Assembly (NCBI GenBank): GCA_963653425.1 | Contig: CAVJWC010000004.1 | Span: 45,942-109,941 of the forward strand | DNA from: UMGS692 sp963653425 | GTDB lineage: Bacteria > Bacillota > Clostridia > Christensenellales > CAG-314 | Reading direction: 5' to 3' | DNA length: 64,000 nucleotides | In this document: positions 14,880 through 23,597 of the stretch, piece after piece | Position numbering within the stretch: the stretch's first letter is position 1 | How the letters are laid out: each line of letters starts with the position of its first letter | Translations under genes and position numbers: made by a program | Notes under the pieces: generated by a model | What the model saw: the letters and a program-made list of their open reading frames with translations, nothing else | Database searches by the model: none | Told to the model about the DNA's origin: nothing

Positions 14880-15020
14880 ACGAAGAAAAAGTTGTGGCGT
14901 TCCGTTTTTTACAAAGCTCTTCGCGCCGTAAAGGAAGTCTTTTCTTAAGTAACCGCAAAATTCGTTTTACGGTTATCGGCGATAAAGAAGGTCGCGCTCA
15001 GTCGTTCCGTTTGGGGTAAG
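14880..15020 (+). repeat. Degenerate relative of the 222-bp repeat
   Basis: The segment CTTCGCGCCGTAAAGGAAG at 14921-14939 with the following CGTTTTACGGTTATCGGCGATAAAGAA-like text and TCGTTCCG at 15001 matches, in order and with many changes, the second half of the 222-bp repeat at 28760-29400. It lies in the TetR leader. Positions of its ends are approximate. Confidence 0.5.
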
Positions 15021-15102
15021 AACGCTGTAAGACGTTGCGTTTCGAAACGAAAAACGTAGCTGTAATCGATGAGAAAAAACGGTAACGCCGAAGGAGGAAT
15101 AT

Positions 15103-15699
15103 ATGAAAGCTCAGAATGTCAACAATTCGTCGAAAAAAACGCGCGAAGCCATCAAGCGCGTGTTTGCGGAAATGATCAGCGAGAAAAAATCCATCGATAA
15201 GATTTCCGTTACCGAACTGGTCAAGCGCGCGGGAATTCACCGCGGAACCTTTTATTCGCACTACGACGACATATACGGAGTTGCGGAAGATTTCGAGAAC
15301 GAACTTCTCCGCGATTTTTTCGACAACACAAAACTGTCTTCGATAAACGACATCGATCAGTTTATCGACAGCTTTTTCGATTATATACGTCAGAACGAGT
15401 ATTATTACAGAATGATCTGCCGTTCGGACGAAATCCTGTTTACGGCTAACAGACTCACGCTTATTGCCAGCAACAAGATATACGAAGTCATGAATTCCGA
15501 TCCGCAGGTAAAAAGAAAGGATTACCTCGAAATAGAAATCAACATATTTATCGAAGGCGTTGTATGCGAATACGTTAAATATTGTCGCGGATACAGCGAA
15601 TTCGACCTCGAATATCTCTACAAATTCGCTAAATTGTGGAGAAAGGGCATAGAAAGCAGAAGAGTCGAAGTTTCCGCTCTTCCCGATACGCAGGAATAA
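15103..15699 (+). CDS. TetR/AcrR family transcriptional regulator
   Basis: The 198-residue protein has an N-terminal helix-turn-helix of TetR type, residues about 10-55: TREAIKRVFAEMI, then DKISVTELVKRAGIHRGTFY and SHYDD. The rest is a helical ligand/dimer domain that I cannot assign; the HRGTFYSHY core and the FxxxxxYIRxNEYYYR region fit the clostridial branch with a DhaS-like C-terminal domain. A good ribosome site GAAGGAGGAATAT precedes the ATG. The palindrome at 14694-14708 is a plausible operator. The ligand and targets are unknown; the divergent TerB/PlsC/GT4 operon is the closest other candidate target. Confidence 0.88.
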   Translation: MKAQNVNNSSKKTREAIKRVFAEMISEKKSIDKISVTELVKRAGIHRGTFYSHYDDIYGVAEDFENELLRDFFDNTKLSSINDIDQFIDSFFDYIRQNEYYYRMICRSDEILFTANRLTLIASNKIYEVMNSDPQVKRKDYLEIEINIFIEGVVCEYVKYCRGYSEFDLEYLYKFAKLWRKGIESRRVEVSALPDTQE

Positions 15700-15727
15700 C
15701 CGTCTGCGTCAATCCGTAACCAATTTA

Positions 15728-15764
15728 CCGCTCGCCCGTAAAAAGACGAGCGGTTCGGTTTTTC
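15728..15764 (+). terminator. Terminator of the TetR gene
   Basis: CCGCTCG (15728-15734) pairs with CGAGCGG (15747-15753), followed by TTCGGTTTTT, 28 bases after the stop. Confidence 0.8.
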
Positions 15765-16040
15765 GCGCGTTTTGTGATTTAACTAAAGCGTGATTTTCCG
15801 CGTTTTGCGCCTTGTTGCGTTTCGTGATTTAAGTAAAGGGTAAGTTTTTTCCGCGTTTGTGATTTAAGAAGCGCAAGCGTTTTTCGCGTTTTAAGTAAAG
15901 CGCAAGCGTTTTTCGTTTTGTTTTTTCGTGTTTTACGCGTTTAGATTATATTGCGTGCGTCTTTGAGGCTTTTTGCTTTAACGAAAGAAACCGCCTGCGA
16001 TTGCTTTAACTTATGAAAATTAAGAGTATATATAATAATT
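15765..16040 (+). repeat. Degenerate direct repeats between tetR and trkA
   Basis: A unit around CGTGATTTAAGTAAAGCGCAAGCGTTTTTCGCG recurs about four times with insertions and losses. No gene is seen. Like several others in this window the array follows a terminated gene. Confidence 0.5.
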
Positions 16041-16044
16041 CGGG

Positions 16045-16072
16045 TGTCAAACTTATCCGAATGTGCTATAAT
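16045..16072 (+). promoter_or_regulatory. Promoter of trkA-trkH
   Basis: TGCTATAAT at 16064-16072 is an extended -10 box; TGTCAA at 16045-16050 is a weak -35 at 16 bases. Confidence 0.6.
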
Positions 16073-16119
16073 AGGCGTAACTCATTAAGGAGGGGGCGCA
16101 CAGACGCGCTTACGATTAT

Positions 16120-17487
16120 ATGAAGATTGTAGTTGCGGGCTGCGGAAAAATCGGAAAAACCATAGTACGCAGTCTTATCGAAGAAAAGCACGAAGTTACG
16201 GTAATAGACGTAAATCAGACGGTAGTGGAAGAAATTGCCCGTGAAACCGACGTTCTCTGTTTCAGCGGTAACGCCGCCGAATACGAAACGCTTAAAAACG
16301 CGGGCGCGGACAAAGCCGATTTGTTCATAGCGGCTACCGATTCGGACGAAATGAATATGCTTTCGTGTTTTGCCGCAAAAAGAATGGGCGCAAGACATAC
16401 CGCCGCAAGAATAAGGAATTCCGCGAACAACACGGTCGAAAGCATGGAGTTTATGAAACAACAGCTCGAACTTTCGCTTTCCTTCAATCCAGAAATGCTT
16501 ACCGCGCGGGCTATATGCGACATACTTAAACTTCCGTCCGCTCTTAAAGTCGAAACCTTTGCGAGAAAAAGGTTCGAGATGATAGAGCTGGTTCTGGGTT
16601 CGGATTCGGCTCTCGACGGAGTGGCTCTCATTAACCTCAAAAAGTTCGTTAAAGCAAAGATGCTGGTATGTATCGTCAGCAGAAACGGAGAGGTCTTTAT
16701 CCCCAACGGCTCGTTCGTTCTGAAGAGCGGAGACAAACTGGGCGTACTCGTTTCCGACGAGAACACCGAAAGAATTCTCAAAGCCATGGGTATAGCTCAT
16801 AAGCCCGTAAAAAACGTGCTTATACTCGGCGCGGGAAAGACCACGACTTACCTTTGCAGACTTCTTATGAAGAACAAAATCACGCCCAAGGTTATCGAAG
16901 TCAAAGCGGAGAGATGCGACGCTCTTCTCGAAGAAATCGACGGACTTTCGGTTATTCACGGCGACGGAATGAACAGAGAACTTCTTGCCGAAGAGGGTAT
17001 AGCCGATACCGACGCACTCGTGGCTTTAACGGGAATAGACGAACAGAATATACTTATTTCCTTTTACGCAATGGCTGAAAAGGTGGATAAAGTCGTTACA
17101 AAAGTCAGCCGAGACGAACTTTCTTCGCTTGCCCGTCAGCTTGGACTTGAATGTATGGTTTCCACCAAGGCTATAACCGCGGACTTAATCGTTCAGTACG
17201 CAAGAGGACTGAGAAACTCCATAGGCAGTAAGATGGAAACGCTTTATTCGCTTATGGACGGCAAGGCTCAGGCTCTCGAATTCAAAGTAATGTCCGATTT
17301 CAGATTGAGCGGAGTACCCTTAAAAGCAATGAAGATAAAGGACGAAGTTCTCGTTGCGGGTATAATCCGAGGCAGAGAAACGATAATCCCGGGAGGCGAC
17401 GACGTAATCGTTCCCGGCGACAGAGTAATCATAATTTCCGCGGGCATAAGAATAGACGAACTCGCAGACATATCGGAGGCTGAATAA
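16120..17487 (+). CDS. trkA: Trk potassium uptake regulatory subunit TrkA (two RCK modules)
   Basis: The 455-residue protein is a tandem of two RCK_N/RCK_C units, the usual TrkA form. The first NAD-binding loop is VAGCGKIGKTI near residue 5; the second is LILGAGKTTTYLCRL near 229. TrkA sits on the cytoplasmic face of the TrkH channel and gates K+ uptake in response to nucleotides. The ATG at 16120 is the first possible start; the AAGGAGGGGG motif is about 20 bases upstream, an unusually long spacing. The stop overlaps the trkH start by one base (TAATG). Confidence 0.95.
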   Translation: MKIVVAGCGKIGKTIVRSLIEEKHEVTVIDVNQTVVEEIARETDVLCFSGNAAEYETLKNAGADKADLFIAATDSDEMNMLSCFAAKRMGARHTAARIRNSANNTVESMEFMKQQLELSLSFNPEMLTARAICDILKLPSALKVETFARKRFEMIELVLGSDSALDGVALINLKKFVKAKMLVCIVSRNGEVFIPNGSFVLKSGDKLGVLVSDENTERILKAMGIAHKPVKNVLILGAGKTTTYLCRLLMKNKITPKVIEVKAERCDALLEEIDGLSVIHGDGMNRELLAEEGIADTDALVALTGIDEQNILISFYAMAEKVDKVVTKVSRDELSSLARQLGLECMVSTKAITADLIVQYARGLRNSIGSKMETLYSLMDGKAQALEFKVMSDFRLSGVPLKAMKIKDEVLVAGIIRGRETIIPGGDDVIVPGDRVIIISAGIRIDELADISEAE

Positions 17488-18929
17488 TGAATCACCGTAT
17501 GATCGTCCGCGTTCTTGGGAAGGTCGTTCTCATAGAAGCGGGACTTTTGGTTTTTCCTTTAATAGTCGCTCTTATAACGGGAGAAGCTTCCGTTCTGGCG
17601 TTTCTGATAACTTTCGGTATCTGTCTTGCTTTGGGGCTTCTTATATTGCTTCTCGTAAAGCCCACTAAGAAAGACCTTTTCGCAAAAGAAGGACTTATAA
17701 TAGTTTCGGTGTCCTGGATAGCCGTTTCCGCCTTGGGAGCTTTGCCTTTCGTTATAAGCGGAGAAATGCCTTCGTATATAGACGCCCTGTTCGAAACCGT
17801 TTCGGGCTTTACGACTACGGGCGCGTCGGTTCTCGCGAACGTCGAAGCAATGGGAAAGGCTATGCTTTTCTGGAGAAGTTTTACCCATTGGATAGGCGGA
17901 ATGGGCGTTCTCGTTTTCCTTACCGCGATAACTTCCAACACCGATAAGAGCATAAACATTCTGCGCGCGGAAATGCCCGGTCCGTCGGTGGACAAGATAG
18001 TTCCGAGAGCGAAAGACACGGCTAAGATTCTTTATCTTATGTATATAGGACTTACCGCCCTATGCGTGATAATGCTTCTCTGCGGAGGACTTCCGCTTTT
18101 CGAAAGTCTCGTATATTCCTTCGGCGCTGCGGGAACGGGCGGTTTTTCGATAAAAGCCGACTCCATCGCAGGTTGCACGCCCTACGTTCAGTGGGTTTTA
18201 GGCGTGTTTATGTTGCTTTTCGGCGTAAACTTCAACCTCTACTACCTGATTATCGCGGGTAAGATAAAAGATATGCTTAAAAGCAAAGAACTCAGACTCT
18301 ATCTCGGCATAGTCGTCTTTTCAACTGCGGTTATCTGCATAAACATAGGAAAAACGTGCAGTAGTTTCGGCGAAACTCTGAGGCTGTCTTTCTTTCAGGT
18401 GTCTTCGATAATGACCACCACGGGTTACGCCACGGCAGACTTCAATCTCTGGCCGGTGTTTTCCAAAGCCGTCCTTTTGATGCTTATGTTTATAGGCGGT
18501 TGCGCGGGTTCTACGGCAGGCGGTTTCAAAGTCGTCCGCGTGGGTATTCTTCTGGAAAAGCTTAAAGGCGAAATCCGTAAAGCTCTTCATCCGCACGCGG
18601 CGTACGTAGTCAAATACGACGGCAAGAAGCTTTCCGACGACACTCTCGCGGGCGTGCTTTCTTACCTTGCGCTCTACGTGATAACCATAACGATTATCTT
18701 TCTTCTTGTGTGCGCGGAAGGAAGTTTCGACCTCGAAACCAATATAAGCGCGGTTGCTTCCTGTTTCAATAACATCGGTCCGGCTCTCGGAGCGGCAGGT
18801 CCTATGTCGAGTTTCTACGGTTACGGAGACTTCGCGAAAATCGTTCTGACTATCGCAATGCTTCTGGGCAGACTGGAAATCTATCCTCTGCTTTTAACCC
18901 TTAACCCCGCAACCTGGACCAAGAAATAG
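17487..18929 (+). CDS. trkH: Trk/Ktr potassium transporter membrane subunit TrkH
   Basis: This 480-residue membrane protein has the four-fold M1-P-M2 repeat of the SKT superfamily. Filter-loop motifs are visible, such as TVSGFTTTGASVL near residue 107, FGAAGTGGFS near 213, IMTTTGYATADF near 308 and CFNNIGPALG near 424. With TrkA it forms the K+ uptake channel. Start and overlap with trkA imply translational coupling. Confidence 0.95.
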   Translation: MNHRMIVRVLGKVVLIEAGLLVFPLIVALITGEASVLAFLITFGICLALGLLILLLVKPTKKDLFAKEGLIIVSVSWIAVSALGALPFVISGEMPSYIDALFETVSGFTTTGASVLANVEAMGKAMLFWRSFTHWIGGMGVLVFLTAITSNTDKSINILRAEMPGPSVDKIVPRAKDTAKILYLMYIGLTALCVIMLLCGGLPLFESLVYSFGAAGTGGFSIKADSIAGCTPYVQWVLGVFMLLFGVNFNLYYLIIAGKIKDMLKSKELRLYLGIVVFSTAVICINIGKTCSSFGETLRLSFFQVSSIMTTTGYATADFNLWPVFSKAVLLMLMFIGGCAGSTAGGFKVVRVGILLEKLKGEIRKALHPHAAYVVKYDGKKLSDDTLAGVLSYLALYVITITIIFLLVCAEGSFDLETNISAVASCFNNIGPALGAAGPMSSFYGYGDFAKIVLTIAMLLGRLEIYPLLLTLNPATWTKK

Positions 18930-19227
18930 ACCCTGCGGATTAAGAAAGAGAAACTTGCTGAAAGAAGTAAAATCCTTGCAGACTAAGGCTGAGAGCAAAC
19001 GTCGGGCTGAAGCTGAGAGCAAACGTCGGGCTGAAGCTGAGAGCAAACGGTTTGCTTTGCAGAGTTTAGTAAATCTTTGTAAAGCAATGCTCTATAGAGC
19101 TTAGTGAATTTTGCCCTACAGAGCTTAGTAAATCTTTGTTCTACAGAGTTTAGTAACTCTTTGCCCTACAGAGTTTAGTAACTCTTTGCTTACAGAGTTT
19201 AACGACTCTTTATAATAAACCGTCACA
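18930..19227 (+). repeat. Two tandem repeat arrays 3' of trkH
   Basis: Array one (18988-19050) has a 24-bp unit GCTGAGAGCAAACGTCGGG plus CTGAA, two full copies and one partial. Array two (19060-19210) has about six copies of a ~25-bp unit; the best copies contain AGAGTTTAGTAACTCT, a self-complementary hairpin (6-bp stem, TAGT loop) followed by TTTG. No gene is present. The arrays lie between the trkH stop and the terminator at 19228. Confidence 0.75.
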
Positions 19228-19270
19228 AAAAAAGAACTGCCGTAAGCGCTCGTCTCACGGCAGTTTTTTA
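19228..19270. terminator. Bidirectional terminator between trkH and the next leftward gene
   Basis: AACTGCCGT and ACGGCAGTT form a 9-bp stem with A-tracts on the left and T-tracts on the right, serving the two convergent genes. Confidence 0.85.
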
Positions 19271-19371
19271 TATGAATTTATTGTTTTACGCGTAATCTTC
19301 TTCGTTTTGTCGTTTTACGCTAATCGGCGATAAAGAATGTAATGCGTAATCTTCGTTTTGTCGTTTTATGC

Positions 19372-20133
19372 TTAATTTTTACTTTCTTCGTTTTCTTCGT
19401 TTTCGGGGCTTTGCTCATAAACGTCCGAACCGTTTTCGTTCGTTTCCGAAAGTTTTTCGTTTTCGGAAGCGTTATGTTTTTCGGCTTCAAGGTTATCGCC
19501 GTTTAAGTTCTGCCCGTTTTCGTTGATTTCAGAATTGTTTTGACTTGCGACCTCGGCTTTTTTCTTTTTATCGATAAGGTATACGATAAGCGTAGGAATG
19601 CCCGTTACCGCAAGAGTTATAAGCGAAAGGACGTAAAACCTCAGACTTACTTTTTTCATAGGTTCGACCCGTCCGACGCGGTAGGCTTCTTTTGCGGCTT
19701 CGATCGTTTCCGTTTCCGTGGAAGGCGTACTGTCCAAAATGCGCAGGAATTCCGTTTCGACGGGCTTGGTTTTCATAGCTTCGCACATATAATCCAGTCT
19801 GAAAAGCATTACGCAGATAATCAGAACCAAAAGAGCCACTGTAACCGTGCAGTTAAGAAGGGAAGCTTTGGTCTTTTTCAGCCTTACTATCTCGGTAATC
19901 GCCATAATCGCGTAAAGAATAAGCAGAAGGGTTGTTACCGAAAGGAAAGTGTCGTTTATTTCCGAAAGGGAATTGGACGTATACCACAAAATCGCGAAAG
20001 TCACGATTACCGATATTCCGATAATCGCCCTGAAAAGGTCAAAGCGCGAAAGTTTTTCTTTCGTTTCCGCCTTGGGGTTATTAACTATTGCGTTTTCGGT
20101 GTATCCGTCTTGATTTTTCTTGTTTTTTCTCAT
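19372..20133 (-). CDS. Unknown membrane protein with an acidic Asn/Glu-rich tail
   Basis: I do not recognise this 253-residue protein. Residues 1-30 are charged and cytoplasmic-like. Four hydrophobic segments follow, near 34-52, 64-82, 94-112 and 170-190. A soluble loop of about 50 residues lies between the third and fourth. The last 60 residues are rich in Asn, Glu and Ser and look disordered. The ATG follows GCGGAGAAAA. It is a single-gene unit with its own promoter (20209-20237) and shares a convergent terminator with trkH. Confidence 0.7.
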   Translation of the reverse strand: MRKNKKNQDGYTENAIVNNPKAETKEKLSRFDLFRAIIGISVIVTFAILWYTSNSLSEINDTFLSVTTLLLILYAIMAITEIVRLKKTKASLLNCTVTVALLVLIICVMLFRLDYMCEAMKTKPVETEFLRILDSTPSTETETIEAAKEAYRVGRVEPMKKVSLRFYVLSLITLAVTGIPTLIVYLIDKKKKAEVASQNNSEINENGQNLNGDNLEAEKHNASENEKLSETNENGSDVYEQSPENEENEESKN

Positions 20134-20208
20134 TTTTCTCCGCGCAGAATGGTTTTAGTGGTGTAGCTACCCGAAACTTAATTCGTCTGTTTTTTCGTGC
20201 GTAAGTGC

Positions 20209-20237
20209 ATTATCCGTTAAAAGTCGTTTTTTGTCAA
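20209..20237 (-). promoter_or_regulatory. Promoter of the unknown membrane protein
   Basis: On the minus strand TTGACA (plus 20232-20237), 17-bp spacer and GATAAT (plus 20209-20214), about 75 bases upstream of the start. Confidence 0.75.
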
Positions 20238-20261
20238 GTAAAAAGTACAGACAACGTATAA

Positions 20262-20292
20262 AAGATAAGGGAACGCGTTTTTGCGTTCCCTT
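20262..20292 (-). terminator. Terminator of pckG
   Basis: AAGGGAACGC pairs with GCGTTCCCTT over 10 bp; the leftward side continues ATCTTTTATA. It is 40 bases after the pckG stop. Confidence 0.8.
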
Positions 20293-20331
20293 AAAATCTT
20301 TATATAAATTATAAAATTACCGCTCCGTTTG

Positions 20332-22086
20332 TTATTTGGAAAGTCTTTCTTTAAGAGCTTCGAGCTGAGCGCGCAGTTCTTTGGGAAGTCTTTCGCCGAA
20401 TTTTTCGTAGTGCTTTTCGATGTCTTTTGCTTCGGCTTTCCACATTTCCCTGTCGACGGTGAGAATGCCTTTAAGCGTGTTTATATCGACGTTCGTGCCT
20501 TCGATATTGATGTCTTCGGGATAAGGAACGTAACCTATGGGCGTTTCCTGCGCGCCGATCTTGCCTTCGCATCTGTCGATAATCCAGTCAAGCACTCTGA
20601 TGTTGTCGCCGAATCCCGGCCAGATAAAGTTGCCGTTATCGTCCGTTCTGAACCAGTTGACGTTGAATATCTTGGGAAGATTTGCGTTATCCTTGCCCAT
20701 ATCCAGCCAATGCGCGAAGTAGTCGCTCATATTGTAACCGCAGAAGGGAAGCATAGCCATGGGGTCTCTTCTCAAAACGCCTACCGCGCCCGTTGCCGCA
20801 GCCGTCGTTTCGCTCGCCATAACCGAACCTACGAATACGCCGTGTTTCCAGTCGAAAGACTGATAAACGAGGGGAGCGGTCTTGGCTCTTCTTCCGCCGA
20901 AGATAATAGCCGAAAGTCTGACACCGTGCGGATCTTCGAACTTATCGGAAATACACGGACAGTTGACGGCGGGAGCGGTGAATCTGCTGTTGGGATGCGC
21001 GCCTTTGCTTCCGTCGGTGTAATCCCACTTTTCGCCCTTCCAGTTGATGGCGTTCTTGGGCGGATTCTTATCCATACCTTCCCACCATACCGTGTTGTTG
21101 TCGGTATTAAGAACAACGTTGGTGAAGATACTGTTCTTCTTCGTGGAAAGCAGAGCGTTGGGGTTGGATTTCATACTCGTGCCGGGAGCTACGCCGAAGA
21201 ATCCGTTTTCGGGGTTGACGGCAAAGAAACTTCCGTCGGCGGAGGGTTTGATCCAGGCAATATCGTCGCCTACGGTTTCTACCTTATAGCCCTTTTTGCG
21301 ATATTCCTCGGGAGGAATAAGCATAGCGAGGTTGGTCTTTCCGCAAGCCGAGGGGAAGGCTGCCGCTATATAACGGGTAATTCCGTCGGGCTTCGTAAGA
21401 CCTAAGATAAGCATATGCTCGGCAAGCCAGCCTTCTTTTCTCGCAAGATAAGAAGCTATTCTTAAAGCGAAGCATTTCTTTCCGAGAAGAACGTTTCCGC
21501 CGTAACCCGAGTTGACCGACCATATGGCGTTGTCTTCGGGGAAGTGACAGATATAGCGTTTTTCTTCGTCGAGGTCGGCTTTGGAATGGAAACCTCTTAC
21601 GAAATCGTTGCTGTCGCCGAGTTCTTCGAGAACTTTATCGCCTATACGCGTCATTATGTTCATGGAAAGAACGACGTAAATGCTGTCGGTGATTTCTATG
21701 CCGATTTTGGAGAAAGGACTTCCGATTGCGCCCATAGAGTAGGGAATAACGTACATCGTGCGGTCTTTCATCGAACCCGTGAAGATTTCCGTAAGTTTCT
21801 TATAAGCCGACTGCGGTTCCATCCAGTTATTGGTGGGACCTGCGTCTTCTTCCTTTCGGCAACAGATAAAGGTTCTTCCTTCCACTCTCGCGACGTCGTT
21901 CAATGCGCTTCTGTGGAGATAACATCCGGGAAGAAGCTCTTCGTTGAGCTTAATGAGTTCTCCCGATTTAAGAGCGATTTCGGTAAGACGATCGAGCTGA
22001 GCTTTTTCGCCCGTTATCCATTCCACTTTCCGAGGCATAGCGATTCTCTCGCAGGAATCGACGAAAGCCTTAAGATTTGTATTCAT
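20332..22086 (-). CDS. pckG: Phosphoenolpyruvate carboxykinase (GTP)
   Basis: The 584-residue length and motifs match the GTP-dependent class: the kinase-1 loop FPSACGKTNLAM, the kinase-2 region VGDDIAWIK, and GTP-class segments such as RTMYVIPYSMG and FGGRRAKTAPL. The enzyme interconverts oxaloacetate plus GTP with PEP plus CO2 plus GDP. In anaerobes it can run toward oxaloacetate for fermentation or toward PEP for gluconeogenesis. It is a single-gene unit with its own promoter and terminator. The ATP-class enzyme is unrelated in sequence, so the call is firm. Confidence 0.97.
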   Translation of the reverse strand: MNTNLKAFVDSCERIAMPRKVEWITGEKAQLDRLTEIALKSGELIKLNEELLPGCYLHRSALNDVARVEGRTFICCRKEEDAGPTNNWMEPQSAYKKLTEIFTGSMKDRTMYVIPYSMGAIGSPFSKIGIEITDSIYVVLSMNIMTRIGDKVLEELGDSNDFVRGFHSKADLDEEKRYICHFPEDNAIWSVNSGYGGNVLLGKKCFALRIASYLARKEGWLAEHMLILGLTKPDGITRYIAAAFPSACGKTNLAMLIPPEEYRKKGYKVETVGDDIAWIKPSADGSFFAVNPENGFFGVAPGTSMKSNPNALLSTKKNSIFTNVVLNTDNNTVWWEGMDKNPPKNAINWKGEKWDYTDGSKGAHPNSRFTAPAVNCPCISDKFEDPHGVRLSAIIFGGRRAKTAPLVYQSFDWKHGVFVGSVMASETTAAATGAVGVLRRDPMAMLPFCGYNMSDYFAHWLDMGKDNANLPKIFNVNWFRTDDNGNFIWPGFGDNIRVLDWIIDRCEGKIGAQETPIGYVPYPEDINIEGTNVDINTLKGILTVDREMWKAEAKDIEKHYEKFGERLPKELRAQLEALKERLSK

Positions 22087-22202
22087 AATTTCCTCCGTTA
22101 TGATAGTTTTTGCGGCTTACAGCCTGTATTTACACGGATTGTTATTTATCCGCTTCTCGTTGTTGGTTTGCCTTACGGCGTAGAAAATTAAATTATATCT
22201 GT

Positions 22203-22231
22203 ATTATACTATCGATTGATAAATAAAACAA
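22203..22231 (-). promoter_or_regulatory. Promoter of pckG
   Basis: On the minus strand TTGTTT (plus 22226-22231), 17-bp spacer, TATAAT (plus 22203-22208). Confidence 0.7.
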
Positions 22232-22391
22232 GCGTCTGAGCCAAGAAATAATTTTGCTTTTATTTTATCGCTTTTATCCGATAACGGAAATAAGCGACTT
22301 TTATCTATTAAAGCGAGAAATTCGGGTTGACTTTCCGTTTGTATAAACCTGCGCTTTTTATGCGCGGAAAAGTATTTGAAAGCCTAAAAAC

Positions 22392-22420
22392 TTGACAAAA
22401 TCGGTTAAAAGTGCTTTACT
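22392..22420 (+). promoter_or_regulatory. Promoter of the GNAT gene
   Basis: TTGACA at 22392-22397 and a weak -10 TTTACT at 22415-22420, 17-bp spacer. Confidence 0.6.
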
Positions 22421-22454
22421 GTAAACATCACATATTGACTGAACGGAGGCACGG

Positions 22455-22931
22455 ATGACGGAGATAAGAAAAGTGTCGGCAGAGGAATTGTATCCTTTAA
22501 GACTTGCGGTTTTGAGAAACGGAAGTCAAAATCCCGCGGACGCGTATTTTTCGGGCGACGAGGAAGAAAGTTCTCTTCACGTAGCTCTTTACGAAGGCGG
22601 AGTTTTGGCCGCGGGCGGTTCGCTTATTTCTTCGACCAACGATTTTATCGGGGCGGATAATCCCTACCGCGTGAGAGGACTTGCGGTTTATCCCGAATAT
22701 CGGGGCAACGGATACGCGAAGGCGATTTTGGCTTATATCGAGTTTTACGGTTTCGAAGAAAAGAAAGCCGACGTTATCTGGCTTTACGCGAGAGAGAAAG
22801 CGGCGGGACTGTACGAAAAGCTGGGATACGTCGTTTCGGGCGAAGCCGTGGAAATTCAGGGTATAGGCAGACATTATCTTATGTATAAAGCCGTCTGCGA
22901 TTACCGCCCGGGCTGTAAAGGCTGTCATTAA
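22455..22931 (+). CDS. GNAT family N-acetyltransferase
   Basis: The 158-residue protein has the acetyl-CoA binding core of the GNAT fold: VRGLAVYPEYRGNGYAKAIL (motif A, R/QxxGxG/A as RGNGYA) near residue 75-95, followed by a YEKLGYVVSGEAVE segment typical of motif B. It should acetylate an amine substrate that cannot be predicted. The C-terminus has a Cys pair (CDYRPGCKGCH) not needed for the fold. The ATG follows ACGGAGGCACGG. It is probably monocistronic. Confidence 0.85.
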   Translation: MTEIRKVSAEELYPLRLAVLRNGSQNPADAYFSGDEEESSLHVALYEGGVLAAGGSLISSTNDFIGADNPYRVRGLAVYPEYRGNGYAKAILAYIEFYGFEEKKADVIWLYAREKAAGLYEKLGYVVSGEAVEIQGIGRHYLMYKAVCDYRPGCKGCH

Positions 22932-23017
22932 AGTTCTTTATAAAAGCGTTGAAAGCGCCGATACTCGGGAAAACTTAAAAAAATCGGAAAAAACCGCGAA
23001 ACATTGCTTTCAAACGC

Positions 23018-23046
23018 TTGACGAAAATCCGCTTGTATGCTAAGAT
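23018..23046 (+). promoter_or_regulatory. Promoter of rpmG
   Basis: TTGACG at 23018-23023, 17-bp spacer, TAAGAT at 23041-23046. Confidence 0.7.
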
Positions 23047-23052
23047 ATACAG

Positions 23053-23076
23053 GCACTCTCGGAGTGTAATTTTTTT
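23053..23076 (+). terminator. Small terminator-like hairpin in the rpmG leader
   Basis: GCACTC-TCG-GAGTGT followed by AAT and a T run lies just downstream of the expected start site and 38 bases before the rpmG ATG. It could attenuate the operon; the stem is short. Confidence 0.4.
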
Positions 23077-23113
23077 GTTGCGTTTTTTTGCGGCAAAAAA
23101 CGGAGGTAGCGAT

Positions 23114-23281
23114 ATGGCAAACGCAAAGGGAGCTCGTGTTAAGATTACTCTTGCCTGCACCGAATGCAAGCAGCGTAACTATGATAATATGAAAAACAAG
23201 AAAAACACGACGGACAGAGTCGAGCTTAATAAATATTGTCGTTTTTGCAGGAAACATACTTTACACCGCGAAGCGAAATAA
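23114..23281 (+). CDS. rpmG: 50S ribosomal protein L33
   Basis: The 55-residue protein is L33 with both zinc-binding CxxC pairs (CTEC near residue 15 and CRFC near 43), so it is the zinc-containing form. The ATG at 23114 follows CGGAGGTAGCGAT; a longer reading from 23018 would start inside the promoter. It opens the conserved rpmG-secE-nusG group. Confidence 0.95.
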   Translation: MANAKGARVKITLACTECKQRNYDNMKNKKNTTDRVELNKYCRFCRKHTLHREAK

Positions 23282-23319
23282 CGGGGTCCCGCAGATTTGC
23301 CGCGTGACGTATCGTGCGG

Positions 23320-23328
23320 TGCTATAAT
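23320..23328 (+). promoter_or_regulatory. Extended -10 promoter before secE
   Basis: TGCTATAAT is an extended -10 box, 25 bases before the secE start, with no clear -35. It could give secE-nusG a second start. Confidence 0.5.
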
Positions 23329-23352
23329 CGGGATTAAAAAGGAAGGTTTATT

Positions 23353-23592
23353 ATGGCAAATACTGAAAAAAAGAATAACGAACGCGGCGAAGGCAAATTT
23401 AAGGCGTGGTTCAAAAGATTGGGCAATAAACTTAAACGCAGTTTCTCCGAACTTAAAAAGGTAAACTGGCCTACTTTTCCGGAAGTTATTAAAAACACCG
23501 GCGTAGTTCTGCTCGTAGTTTTGAGCTTCACCGTCGTCGTATGTCTTTTCGACGCCGGACTGGGCGCTCTTCTTAAACTTATCGTAGGCTGA
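23353..23592 (+). CDS. secE: Preprotein translocase subunit SecE
   Basis: The 79-residue single-span protein has the SecE amphipathic helix (FSELKKVNWPTFPEVI) followed by one membrane helix near residues 52-75. It stabilises SecY in the SecYEG channel. It lies between rpmG and nusG in the canonical order and is six bases from nusG. Confidence 0.95.
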   Translation: MANTEKKNNERGEGKFKAWFKRLGNKLKRSFSELKKVNWPTFPEVIKNTGVVLLVVLSFTVVVCLFDAGLGALLKLIVG

Positions 23593-23597
23593 GACAT

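Larger units (their letters stand above)
22087..22454. other. Divergent spacer between pckG and the GNAT gene
   Basis: This 368-bp AT-rich spacer holds the leftward pckG promoter (22203-22231), the rightward GNAT promoter (22392-22420) and an ~115-base pckG leader. I see no gene or recognisable riboswitch in it. Confidence 0.6.

Noticed and set aside
14837..15019. 60-codon frame in the tetR leader
   Set aside because: No ribosome site or resemblance; it runs through the degenerate repeat relative.
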